64,000 bases of DNA from Candidatus Rifleibacteriota bacterium (GTDB taxonomy: Bacteria; Muiribacteriota; Ozemobacteria; Ozemobacterales; Ozemobacteraceae): the NCBI GenBank assembly GCA_015232575.1, contig JADFZL010000002.1, positions 124,001-188,000 on the forward strand. The letters are read 5' to 3'. The notes under the pieces were generated by a model, which saw nothing but the letters and a program-made list of their open reading frames with translations, did not search any database and was not told where the DNA came from. Position numbers and translations under genes: made by a program. Positions 26,583 to 34,983 of the stretch are shown here, piece by piece (position 1 is the first letter of the stretch; each line of letters starts with the position of its first letter).

Positions 26583-28604
26583 ATGAAAAAGCGTTTTTTT
26601 CCCACGTTCGTTGCAATAGTAATATTTGCAGTGCTTTATGTATATGCTAATAAATATGAGATTGAACCCATTCCCAATGCAGGAGAAGATAACCCCGTTC
26701 TGCTGTGCGATTTCAGACCTTCGGATGTGAAATCCATCACTTGGAAAAAGGGAACTCCAGATGAAATAAAAGTCGAGTGTAAAACTGAAGAGGCAAAAAC
26801 ATCTTATACGCTCGTTAAGCCGCACCAGTGGCGCGGAGATGAAAGCGAAATCGGCGGGTTACTGCGGAATTTCGAAGATTTCAATTCTGAAAGAATTATT
26901 GCTGTAAATGCCTCTGACAGCTCTATTTATGGTATTTCAACTCAGTCTCAGCAATTGCATGTTGAATTAGCTACAAAAACATATATTTTCACGCTTGGGT
27001 CAAATAATCCGATTGGCAACTCTGTTTACTTTATGAGAGATGGAGATCCGACAATTTATCTTGTTAAGGGAGTCATCAGTCCGGCTTTTAATAAAACATT
27101 CAATGAACTCAGAGCAAAAAATATTTTCCCTGAAGATTTCACTGGTGTTAATTCTGTTGAACTTTTTAATGGTACAGATACATTTAAAATGCAGAAACCC
27201 ACCGGAGAAGAATGGAAAATTGTCGAACCCAAAATTTGCAAAGCTGATAGTACGGAAGTTTCCACAGTTATCTTTTCAACTCATGACATAAAGGCTGCAA
27301 GATTTGTTCAGGACGAATGGGATTCGAAGCAAAAAGATGAGAAAGCCGAAGAACTTGACAAATTTGGTTTTGAGAAACCTTTTTGCAAAGTTTCATTTTC
27401 TGAAAATGCTTCAAAAAGCTGGCAGTTTATCGTTGGAAAAGAAGAGAATGGTGAAAGATATGTCAGAAGATCTGATTCACGGACAGTTTATGCGGTTCCT
27501 TCGTCTATTCTGACAGTTCTTGATAAAACTTTTAACAATCTGAGAACAAAAGATCTGCCTGTAGTTGACAAAAAAGATGTTAAGAAGGTTTCTTTGCGCA
27601 GCAACGGAACAGTTTGTGAAATTGAACCGGCAAGCCCAACCTGGAAGTGCAATGGTAAAGATGTTGATGAACCAAAGCTTAATGCAATGTTTGAAGCATT
27701 GCGTTCTAACAGGGTAAAAGATTTCTTCCCGACTGCTGAAACAGAAGCGCGTGGTCTTTCGAAGCCGGGCGATGCAGAAAGAATTGAATTTGTAACAGCC
27801 AGTGGAACCACATCTTTTGTTTTTGGGAAAGGCGAAGCAACACATATTTCCATTCTCATCGAAGGACGGGATGAAATATTCAGCGTTCCGATACAAATGC
27901 ATGAGTCGTTCAAAGCACTTTATGATTCTGTAAAGCCACAGCCGAAGACTGAAAATGCCACTTCAACTCCAGCATCAATCTCTGCAACTACAGTAACTCC
28001 GGTAGCAGTAGATGCAGTAGCTACTTCATCAGAGATCAAGCCAGCGGTAACAGAAGAGAAGCCCGTTGAGGAAGCTCAGCCAGCAACAGTAGATGCAGTC
28101 GCAACTTCATCAGAGATCAAGCCAGCGGTAACAGAAGAGAAGCCCGTTGAGGAAGCTCAGCCAGCAGCAGTAGATGCAGTCGCAACTTCATCAGAGATCA
28201 AGCCAGCGGTAACAGAAGAAAAACCCGTTGAAGAAGCTCAGCCAGCAGCAGTAGATGCAGTCGCAACTTCAACAGAGATCAAGCCAGCGGTAACAGAAGA
28301 AAAACCCGTTGAAGAAGCTCAGCCAGCAGCAGTAGATGCAGTCGCAACTTCAACTGAACTCAAGCCAGCGGTAACAGAAGAAAAGGCCGTTGAAGAAGCT
28401 CAGCCAGCAGCGGTTGATGCAGTAACAACTTCAACAGAGCTCAAGCCAGCAGTAATAGAAGAAAAGCCCGTTGAAGAAGCTCAGCCAGCAGCGGTTGATG
28501 CAGTAGCAACTTCAACAGAGATCAAGCCAGCGGTAACAGAAGAAAAGCCTGTTCAGGGTGTGAGTTCAGAGACAGTTGAAGGGGCTGGGTCAGCCAATAA
28601 TTAA
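26583..28604 (+). CDS. DUF4340 protein with C-terminal 27-residue repeats
   Basis: About 673 residues from the ATG at 26583, chosen because AGGAGGG (26567-26573) precedes it and it gives a clean membrane anchor (RFFPTFVAIVIFAVLYVYA). The rest is extracytoplasmic: repeated DUF4340-like units of beta structure to about residue 465 (e.g. SIYGISTQSQQLHVELATK and YVRRSDSRTVYAVPS). A Pro/Glu/Ala/Thr-rich tail follows, with about seven copies of a 27-residue unit. DUF4340 proteins are regular partners of the GldA/F/G-type ABC system. The repeat tail is unusual for the family. Confidence 0.85.
   Translation: MKKRFFPTFVAIVIFAVLYVYANKYEIEPIPNAGEDNPVLLCDFRPSDVKSITWKKGTPDEIKVECKTEEAKTSYTLVKPHQWRGDESEIGGLLRNFEDFNSERIIAVNASDSSIYGISTQSQQLHVELATKTYIFTLGSNNPIGNSVYFMRDGDPTIYLVKGVISPAFNKTFNELRAKNIFPEDFTGVNSVELFNGTDTFKMQKPTGEEWKIVEPKICKADSTEVSTVIFSTHDIKAARFVQDEWDSKQKDEKAEELDKFGFEKPFCKVSFSENASKSWQFIVGKEENGERYVRRSDSRTVYAVPSSILTVLDKTFNNLRTKDLPVVDKKDVKKVSLRSNGTVCEIEPASPTWKCNGKDVDEPKLNAMFEALRSNRVKDFFPTAETEARGLSKPGDAERIEFVTASGTTSFVFGKGEATHISILIEGRDEIFSVPIQMHESFKALYDSVKPQPKTENATSTPASISATTVTPVAVDAVATSSEIKPAVTEEKPVEEAQPATVDAVATSSEIKPAVTEEKPVEEAQPAAVDAVATSSEIKPAVTEEKPVEEAQPAAVDAVATSTEIKPAVTEEKPVEEAQPAAVDAVATSTELKPAVTEEKAVEEAQPAAVDAVTTSTELKPAVIEEKPVEEAQPAAVDAVATSTEIKPAVTEEKPVQGVSSETVEGAGSANN
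28008..28553 (+). repeat. 81-bp in-frame direct repeats, about 7 copies
   Basis: Near-identical 81-bp units begin with GTAGATGCAGTAG at 28008 and recur at 28089, 28170, 28251, 28332, 28413 and 28494, the last diverging near its end. They encode 27-residue units containing AVDAVATSSEIKPAV and TEEKPVEEAQP. Neighbouring copies differ by only a few bases, which indicates recent expansion and probable length variation between strains. Confidence 0.92.
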
Positions 28605-28640
28605 GAATAATAACTGCTGATAGAAATTTTCAGTGTGAAT

Positions 28641-28666
28641 AATCGGGGTTCAGATGAACCCCGATT
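28641..28666. terminator. Hairpin between convergent genes
   Basis: A perfect 12-bp stem (AATCGGGGTTCA / TGAACCCCGATT) with a 2-base loop between the convergent DUF4340 and 238-residue genes; it overlaps the latter's stop codon. The T-tracts are weak, so it may act in either direction or protect 3' ends. Confidence 0.65.
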
Positions 28667-29381
28667 ATTTGCTATTCAGTGAGTCAAAGTCATTTTCAGA
28701 AACATCTTCGCCTGTAAAATCAAGGTAAACTATGCTTTGATTTGTGTAAAATGATGGATTTATTTTACTGGGTGCGCTCTTTGATTGAAGACTGAGGATG
28801 CCATTGTTATTCTGGCTTGATTCGATTTCTTTTTCTGTCTCAGTTTCAGTTTCAGTTTTTGAAAAGTCTTCCATATCAGTTATTTTCAAAACTTTTTCTG
28901 ACGGAAGATCGTCAATGGAATAAATTTCACTTTCACCGAGAAGGTTCTGAAGTTCTACAGGAAGTGTATCGGTTTCTTCGTCAATGAAAACTTTTTCTGA
29001 TGCAGTAGAAATTTCTGTTGGAACAACAGCTGTCGGAAAAATAAGTGTTTCGGAAGCATTCTTTTCTTCAGATAATGATGATTCATCAGTAAGCAGAACA
29101 AAAGTTTTAATTTCTTTTGCTGAAGACGCTATTGATGTTTCTTTGGCTGCTTCAGCAAGAAATTTTTGAAAAACTTTCTGATATTCATTGTAAAGGACTT
29201 CAGAATCTGGTGAATTTTTCAGCCTCGCTTCAATATATTTTTTATATGCTTCAGAGTATTCACATGTAAGACTGCTTAATTTTTCAAATTTGCTTTCAGC
29301 GGCAAAACCCTGATTGGCAGAAAAAAAGCAGATAAGAAAGGCAAAAGTAACGCGGATAACGATTTCAGATCTGGTTTTCAT
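28665..29381 (-). CDS. Secreted acidic protein following motB, unknown function
   Basis: A protein of 238 residues with a signal peptide (VIRVTFAFLICFFSANQGFA) and an acidic, Ser/Glu-rich mature part without cysteines or recognisable motifs; one part is a run of Thr-Glu pairs. Its start overlaps the motB stop by four bases, so it is made together with the stator. It may be a periplasmic partner of MotB, but this rests on gene order alone. Confidence 0.68.
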   Translation of the reverse strand: MKTRSEIVIRVTFAFLICFFSANQGFAAESKFEKLSSLTCEYSEAYKKYIEARLKNSPDSEVLYNEYQKVFQKFLAEAAKETSIASSAKEIKTFVLLTDESSLSEEKNASETLIFPTAVVPTEISTASEKVFIDEETDTLPVELQNLLGESEIYSIDDLPSEKVLKITDMEDFSKTETETETEKEIESSQNNNGILSLQSKSAPSKINPSFYTNQSIVYLDFTGEDVSENDFDSLNSK

Positions 29382-30187
29382 TTTTGTTTTCCCTTTTTGG
29401 AATTGGAAGGAGTTTGAGTTTGTGTTGCTGAGGCGGTTTCACTGGTCCAGAGGGTGCTCTGTCCATCATCATGTTTAAGTACAATAATGCTGACTCTGCG
29501 GTTTGAAAAGTGCGACGGATCTGATCTAATAAAGGGTCTGGTGTCGGCGCATCCTCTCAGTTCCTTCATGCGCTTATTGTCCAGTCCGTTCATTGATAAA
29601 ACTGCTCTGGCGGTGTTGGCTCTTTCAAGTGACAGTGCCCAGTTGTCTTTTCCTGACTTTGAAACAGAGCTGTCGGTGTGTCCTTCTATGATGATTGAAT
29701 TAGGTATCCAGACAAGATTTTGAGCGATTTCTTCAAGAACTTTTTTTCCCGCGGCACTGAAATTTCCGCTTCCAGCTTCAAAGATGCTGTCATTCTGATC
29801 TTCAATGAGCTCAAGTCTGAGTCCTTCTTCAATTTCCTGATATTTGATATTTGCTTTAAGCGCTTTTATTCGCTTAATTCCTTCTTTAAAGGCATTAACA
29901 GAAGTATTATATCGCTTTTTTGAATAATCCATTTTTGAGTGGAATGGCCAGTTGATGCTGAATGGAATATTTCCGAGAATTTTGTTGTACTCAAGAAAAT
30001 CCATGACATCAGTTTTGCCGGCTGTTGTAGCTTCCTGTTTAAAATATTCAGCGATAGCTTTTTTTTTGGCGTTACTAAGACCGAGAATCCACATTACAAG
30101 AAAAAAAGCCATCATTGCAGTAACGAAATCTGCATAAGCAACCTTCCATGCACCACCGTGGTGGCCAGCTTTTTTTTGCTTTCTCAT
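29378..30187 (-). CDS. motB: MotB-like stator protein with OmpA domain
   Basis: A protein of 269 residues: a basic cytoplasmic N-terminus, one membrane helix (FVTAMMAFFLVMWILGLS) preceded by the proton-binding D20 in AYAD, a plug/linker, and a C-terminal OmpA-like peptidoglycan-binding domain (IIIEGHTDSS, then LSLERANTARAVLSMNGLD). It pairs with MotA, encoded 53 bases upstream, to form an ion-driven stator. No flagellar genes lie in the window, so it may serve a flagellum encoded elsewhere or another motility or envelope machine. Confidence 0.9.
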   Translation of the reverse strand: MRKQKKAGHHGGAWKVAYADFVTAMMAFFLVMWILGLSNAKKKAIAEYFKQEATTAGKTDVMDFLEYNKILGNIPFSINWPFHSKMDYSKKRYNTSVNAFKEGIKRIKALKANIKYQEIEEGLRLELIEDQNDSIFEAGSGNFSAAGKKVLEEIAQNLVWIPNSIIIEGHTDSSVSKSGKDNWALSLERANTARAVLSMNGLDNKRMKELRGCADTRPFIRSDPSHFSNRRVSIIVLKHDDGQSTLWTSETASATQTQTPSNSKKGKQK

Positions 30188-30240
30188 TTAATCTCTTCTT
30201 CGAGCTGAAATCTGTTTCAGCTAAATTGTCTCAGGCTTGA

Positions 30241-31098
30241 TTAATTTGTTGGAATGCTCTTTAGTTCATTTTCAAGTTCCATGAATGATGGTCTTATGTT
30301 TGGTGGAATTTGTCTTCTAGCCATTTCGAGACAAATTTTTGGAGCACATCCTTCTGAAAATGATAATACAACGGTTTTTATACATACAAAGAATTCTTCT
30401 TCCTGCTTAATACCGTGGGCAACTGCTGCGGCAAGCGGATTAAATATTCCGTAGGCCAGAAGAATACCAAGAAATGTTCCGACAAGTGCTGCACCGACTT
30501 TAGCACCAATTTGTGCGGGCGGTCCATCAATTGCGCCCATGGTGATAACAACCCCGAGAACCGCTGCGACTATTCCGAAGCCTGGAAGTGAATCGCCCAT
30601 ATTTTGAAGAACATGTACTGGAAGACTCAGAGTTTCTGTAGAAACATCCAGATCGCCATCCATAAGCGATTCCAACTGTTTTTCAGCGCCACCCTGAATC
30701 TGAAGTCTGAGAGAGTCGCAGAAGAAGTTCAGGGCTCTGACATTGGTCGAAAAAGCCTTTGCCGATTGAAGTATTTCGCTTGTTTCAGGGGATTCTACGT
30801 GCCTTTCAAGAGCAAGAATGCCTTCTTTTCTCGCCAGAGTGAAGAAAACATAGATCATTTTGAGGAATTCAAGGTACGTATGCTTATCGTAATGCTTGGG
30901 AGAAAGCAGACCCTTAAGCGAATCTATCGTGACCTTTACGCCGTGAAAACCAAAACCGATAACGATTGAGCCAAATACCGCTCCTCCGATAATAATGAAC
31001 TCAGAAATCTGCATCAAAGGAGCCAACGCGCCTCCATGCATTGTATATCCAAGGAGGATACTTCCCATTACGATAATAAAACCAATGACAACTGCCAT
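30241..31098 (-). CDS. motA: MotA-like stator protein
   Basis: A protein of 285 residues with four membrane helices, two near the N-terminus (VVIGFIIVMGSILLGYTM and ISEFIIIGGAVFGSIVIGFG) and two in the C-terminal third (GIVAAVLGVVITMGAI and GAALVGTFLGILLAYGI). The cytoplasmic loop carries the charged helices that contact the rotor in flagellar stators. The conserved Pro-rich PGFGIVAAVLGV is typical of true MotA rather than ExbB. It starts a three-gene operon with motB and the secreted protein. Confidence 0.92.
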   Translation of the reverse strand: MAVVIGFIIVMGSILLGYTMHGGALAPLMQISEFIIIGGAVFGSIVIGFGFHGVKVTIDSLKGLLSPKHYDKHTYLEFLKMIYVFFTLARKEGILALERHVESPETSEILQSAKAFSTNVRALNFFCDSLRLQIQGGAEKQLESLMDGDLDVSTETLSLPVHVLQNMGDSLPGFGIVAAVLGVVITMGAIDGPPAQIGAKVGAALVGTFLGILLAYGIFNPLAAAVAHGIKQEEEFFVCIKTVVLSFSEGCAPKICLEMARRQIPPNIRPSFMELENELKSIPTN

Positions 31099-31272
31099 AG
31101 AATGCCCTGCCTCAAATGAGATTGAATAATATGAAATGATCTACCGGGATTATAACAGAAAGTATATGAAAAACGAAACCATAAAAATGGACTTAAAAAA
31201 AATCATAGAAATTATACATAATATTCTAATAAAAGTCGATGTCATAGATAATTATTCATTTTTGGGGAAACA

Positions 31273-32325
31273 ATGGAATACGAAAAAAGCGCTGCTATAT
31301 TTTTCCACCCGGACTTTCTTTTACATGACAAATTCTGCACATGTGAAGATGGTGGCAGAATGGAACTTATTGTCGAAAAACTGAATTTCGAAGGGTTATG
31401 GGGCGAAAATATTGTTGAAGCCGATATGGCTCCCATGAAGAGATTAAAAGATGTTCATGATGAGATTTTCTTAAACGATCTGCATAAAAAAATTACTCAT
31501 GGAACTGAGAAAATCGAAGAAAACACCCCGGTCATGGATAAATCTTTCGAAATTGCGCGTAGAGGAGCTGGTGGGGTAATTGATGCAATTGACATGGTGA
31601 TGGAGGAAAAAATATCATCTGCCCTGTGTCTTACAGCAATGCCCGGTCACTTTTCAGGAATCAGAAGTGTAAAAGGTGGGAGTCTTATAAATTACGCTGC
31701 AGTTGGTGCACACTTCCTGACAAAAAAATATTGTCTTGAAAAAACCGTAATAATAGATCTTGATGCGGCTCATTTTTCTGGAACACAGGAAATTTTCAAT
31801 AAAAGACGGGATGTTCTTACAATTTCTATGCATGAATATCCGGCATTTCCCGGAACCGGACACTATTCTGAGACAGGCGAAGCACCTGCAAGGGGGCTGA
31901 CTGTTAACATTCCAGTCCCATCAGGTTATGGAGACCGTGAATACCACGCTTCTATCAGAGAAATAATCGTTCCAATTGTTAAACAGTACGAACCTAAATT
32001 TATTATTCTCTGCATGGGAACAAATGTTCTGGCCGGCGATTCTTCATTTCACCTGCTTTTATCTGAAAATGGGTTTCTTTCAGTTTTTTCAGAAATTTTC
32101 AATCTTGCAAAAACGACATGCAAGAGCAAAATGATTACAATTCTTGAAGGCGGAATGGCTGGAAAAACCCCGGCGTCAGCGATTTCAAAAATTGCACATT
32201 TTTTACTAAAGAATTCTTCAATATCTGTCGATAGAACGGACAGGCGAGAGATTGTATCTTATGTAGACTGGTATTCTTACTCGAAAGTATTAAAAAATCA
32301 TTTCCGAAAGTTTTGGCGAATCTGA
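31273..32325 (+). CDS. Histone-deacetylase-fold protein lacking zinc ligands
   Basis: A protein of 350 residues that follows the arginase/deacetylase fold of HDAC-type enzymes: LLHDKFCTCEDGGRMELI, MPGHFSGIRSV, DLDAAHFSGTQEIF, SMHEYPAFPGTGHYSETG and CMGTNVLAGDSSFH align with the usual blocks. Key residues are changed: the second His of the active-site pair is F127 (after H126), the His zinc ligand is A166 (after D164), and the second Asp ligand is N251. Only one of three zinc ligands remains, and no catalytic Tyr is seen in the LEGGMAGK block. It is therefore probably a pseudoenzyme or binds something else. It stands alone on the plus strand, divergent from motA. Confidence 0.8.
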   Translation: MEYEKSAAIFFHPDFLLHDKFCTCEDGGRMELIVEKLNFEGLWGENIVEADMAPMKRLKDVHDEIFLNDLHKKITHGTEKIEENTPVMDKSFEIARRGAGGVIDAIDMVMEEKISSALCLTAMPGHFSGIRSVKGGSLINYAAVGAHFLTKKYCLEKTVIIDLDAAHFSGTQEIFNKRRDVLTISMHEYPAFPGTGHYSETGEAPARGLTVNIPVPSGYGDREYHASIREIIVPIVKQYEPKFIILCMGTNVLAGDSSFHLLLSENGFLSVFSEIFNLAKTTCKSKMITILEGGMAGKTPASAISKIAHFLLKNSSISVDRTDRREIVSYVDWYSYSKVLKNHFRKFWRI

Positions 32326-32357
32326 ATCCTTTATCAGGATGGTTACTGGAGGTCATT

Positions 32358-34304
32358 ATGTTATTGCTGAAGTGGTTGCGGGCTAAGGAAGCCCTGGTTG
32401 CCATTTTCCTTGGTCTGGCTCTTGCGACTGTTCCAAACGCAGTCTCTGGGCAGGACCCAAATTCTAACTATTCTCAGGATGGCGGATTGTATGCAGATGC
32501 CCTTAATTCTGCGCCGCCGGTTATCAGGCCTGTAAAGGTTGTTGCTGCTCCACTCGGTTCACAGGAATATCGTCCTCCGGTAGAACCACCTGGTGCAGGT
32601 GCGCCCGCTGCAGGTGAGTCAGAAATCTATACAGTTCAACCGGGTGATACTGCTGCATTGATAAGCAAAAAGGTGTTTGGAACCAGTGCAAAATGGCAGC
32701 AGCTTCTTGCGGCAAACGGTTTGGCAGATGCAAGAAATCTTCGAGTTGGAATGCAGCTTAAGATTTCTGGAGAGGCCTCTGGTGATGTAGCGCCTGTTGA
32801 AAGAGCTTATACTGAGCAGAATATGCCTGTTCAGATGGCTTCAGCTCAAAGACCTGCAACGGTAAGACCTCAGAAAGTTGAGCCGGATTTCGAGGTTCCA
32901 GCTCCTGAAGATGCTGGAAGTCCAGTGGAACCTCCGAGAAAACGTTCGGCGGAAATAGAAGATGCCGATGCAAGCTATTCTGGTTCACACAGTGGAGCTT
33001 ACGTTATTCAGAGAGGCGATACTCTTGGTAAAATAGCCAAAAAGACGCTTGGTTCAGCTAAAAGATGGCGTGAAATTGCCAAATCAAATCCCAAAATGAA
33101 TCCAAACAAGCTCATAGTTGGGCAGTCGATTTCCATACCGGGTTCAGGCGATGATTCTGGTATGTCAGGACAAAGACAGGCGAATGCAGGGAATTCCAAT
33201 TACCCGGCATCTTATGATGCTGGTGCCGCATATAATTCTCCGCAACCAACTTATTCACCACCGCCTTTGACGCCGCCTCCGGCTATGGCGCCGCCACCCT
33301 CACAGGGAATTATGGCTTATCCGCCACCGCCTCCTGCGGCATTTGCCCCGTCTGCCCCGGCATACACACCGGCACCGGTCATGGAGGCGCCACCGCCCGT
33401 AATGGTTGCACCACCACCGGTTCTCTCTTCTCCGCCACCGGTTAATAATTCTGAGCGCTATAACCTGCCTGACGAGTTGAAGCCGACTGGATATACTCCG
33501 TATTTCGCTAATATGCGTGCAGCCCCGGGCTTGTTTAATACGGAATGTGCATTTTATCCGTTTATCAAAACCTGGAATATCGGTTTCCATTTTCAATATG
33601 AAAAATATAAATATCTGAACGATAGAGATAAGGTTATCGAAGGAAGACAATGGCTCCTTCCACTCAATCTTATGTATACCGGTCGAAAATTAACAGTCGG
33701 TCTTTCAGTTCCATTCCAGGATTGGGAGGTCACTAGATCTGGTATTCTTGCTCCTACGGTCAATCTATCAGGTATGCATGATCCGGAACTGAGGGTTGGT
33801 TATCAGATATGGAAAAATCTTGAGGGCACACACGCTGTAAGTCTTCATGTTGCAGGAAGATTTCCTGGAGATAACTTCCATCAGCCTTATACGAACATGA
33901 GTGGGAAGACAAGAACAAATGTTCGCGTAGGACCAGCTGAAGCAACGCGTGGTTCCTGGACAGAACTTGGCGGTGCATATTCCGGAGAACTGAGCAATCG
34001 TTGGACAAGTCACGTTAACCTCGCTGTAGCAAATGACTCAGAAGATGGAATTGCACGGTATATGTATAGAACGGCTGTGGATTACAAAGTGAATCACAAT
34101 CTCTCGCTGGTCGGCGAATTAAATGGAACAACCTGGGAAATGGATCATGGCCCGGATGGTGCAAATATAGATCTTCTTCTCGGTATGGTTCTGTTTAATG
34201 AAAGATGGCAGGGAATTCTCGGATTCCCAATGTCAATTGAACGTCAGTGGGGTTATGGTAACGACTTTGGAGTTGTAATGGGTGTTAACCATCGATGGGA
34301 TTAA
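32358..34304 (+). CDS. Double-LysM, Pro-rich protein with probable outer-membrane barrel
   Basis: About 648 residues from the ATG at 32358, which follows GGAGGT at 32348-32353; a TTG at 32313 would lie inside the previous gene. A signal peptide (LVAIFLGLALATVPNAVSG) is followed by two LysM domains (YTVQPGDTAALISKKVFG near residue 93, YVIQRGDTLGKIAKKTLG near 215). Next is a Pro-rich linker with PPPA/PPPV runs (about 295-370). The C-terminal 270 residues alternate aromatic and polar residues, as in outer-membrane beta-barrels (WNIGFHFQYEKYKY, LTVGLSVPFQDWEV). It may link peptidoglycan and the outer membrane. The barrel is a pattern-based guess. Confidence 0.8.
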   Translation: MLLLKWLRAKEALVAIFLGLALATVPNAVSGQDPNSNYSQDGGLYADALNSAPPVIRPVKVVAAPLGSQEYRPPVEPPGAGAPAAGESEIYTVQPGDTAALISKKVFGTSAKWQQLLAANGLADARNLRVGMQLKISGEASGDVAPVERAYTEQNMPVQMASAQRPATVRPQKVEPDFEVPAPEDAGSPVEPPRKRSAEIEDADASYSGSHSGAYVIQRGDTLGKIAKKTLGSAKRWREIAKSNPKMNPNKLIVGQSISIPGSGDDSGMSGQRQANAGNSNYPASYDAGAAYNSPQPTYSPPPLTPPPAMAPPPSQGIMAYPPPPPAAFAPSAPAYTPAPVMEAPPPVMVAPPPVLSSPPPVNNSERYNLPDELKPTGYTPYFANMRAAPGLFNTECAFYPFIKTWNIGFHFQYEKYKYLNDRDKVIEGRQWLLPLNLMYTGRKLTVGLSVPFQDWEVTRSGILAPTVNLSGMHDPELRVGYQIWKNLEGTHAVSLHVAGRFPGDNFHQPYTNMSGKTRTNVRVGPAEATRGSWTELGGAYSGELSNRWTSHVNLAVANDSEDGIARYMYRTAVDYKVNHNLSLVGELNGTTWEMDHGPDGANIDLLLGMVLFNERWQGILGFPMSIERQWGYGNDFGVVMGVNHRWD

Positions 34305-34327
34305 TTAATCCCTAATAGTAATTGAAT

Positions 34328-34364
34328 CGAGCGGCCTGAATTTTCATGGTCGCTCGCATTTTTT
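34328..34364 (+). terminator. Terminator after LysM/barrel gene
   Basis: The stem GAGCGGCC / GGTCGCTC (one G-T pair) with an 11-base loop is followed by a short T-run (CATTTTTT), 24 bases after the stop codon. Confidence 0.72.
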
Positions 34365-34527
34365 AACAGATCATTAGTTAAGAGTTTTTGTTTGAAAAAA
34401 ACTTTTAAATATGATAGAAATTACTTATGTTTCCTCCAATCCGTTTTCCTTACATCTACTTTTTAGTGGGTCGTGGAAAAATTAAGAGAGTATTAAAAGT
34501 ATTAAAAGAAGGAAAAGAAGGTTAAGA

Positions 34528-34983
34528 ATGCATCTGCTGATAATAAACACTGATAAGAGTTACTCAGAAAATCTGAAATATTCGCTTGAAACAATGGGGC
34601 ATGAACTGGATATTTCCTGCGATCAAGCCTCTGGAGAGGAGTTATTCCAGGCAAGTAAACATGAAATGGTTCTTATCGGGCATGAACCGGGACAAATTGA
34701 TTCACTGGGTTTGCTGAAAAAATTCAGAGCAATTAATCCCGATCTCAGAGTTGTTATTTCATGGCCCCAGGCAGATGTGCGGTTTGTTTGTGAAGCTGTT
34801 CATGAGCGTGTTTTTGATTTTTTTACAGAGAAAATAGATTTCAGATTTCTTATTCTTCTTCTTGATGAAACCGAGCAGAGAATAAAAGTTGAGAGTGAGA
34901 GAAAAGAACAGCATTCGCGACTCGCCATGGGTTATGCCAGACTAAAACAAGCTTATAATGATCTTCAGGAGCGGTTAAAATGA
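34528..34983 (+). CDS. Degenerate receiver with C-terminal coiled coil
   Basis: A protein of 151 residues. Residues 1-120 have the alternating strand-helix pattern of a CheY-like receiver (MHLLIINTDKSYSENLKYSL at the start, LRVVISWP later), but the N-terminal acidic pair is reduced and the phosphoacceptor strand reads MVLIGHEPG with no Asp. The last 30 residues are charged and heptad-like, probably a coiled coil. It overlaps cheA by four bases, so it belongs to the chemotaxis operon. A phosphorylation-independent adaptor or scaffold for CheA is the simplest reading. Confidence 0.72.
   Translation: MHLLIINTDKSYSENLKYSLETMGHELDISCDQASGEELFQASKHEMVLIGHEPGQIDSLGLLKKFRAINPDLRVVISWPQADVRFVCEAVHERVFDFFTEKIDFRFLILLLDETEQRIKVESERKEQHSRLAMGYARLKQAYNDLQERLK

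Noticed and set aside
23301-28604. Gliding motility operon
   Set aside because: The ABC proteins are GldA/F/G-like, but no other gld or spr genes are present and this ABC type is common in non-gliding bacteria.
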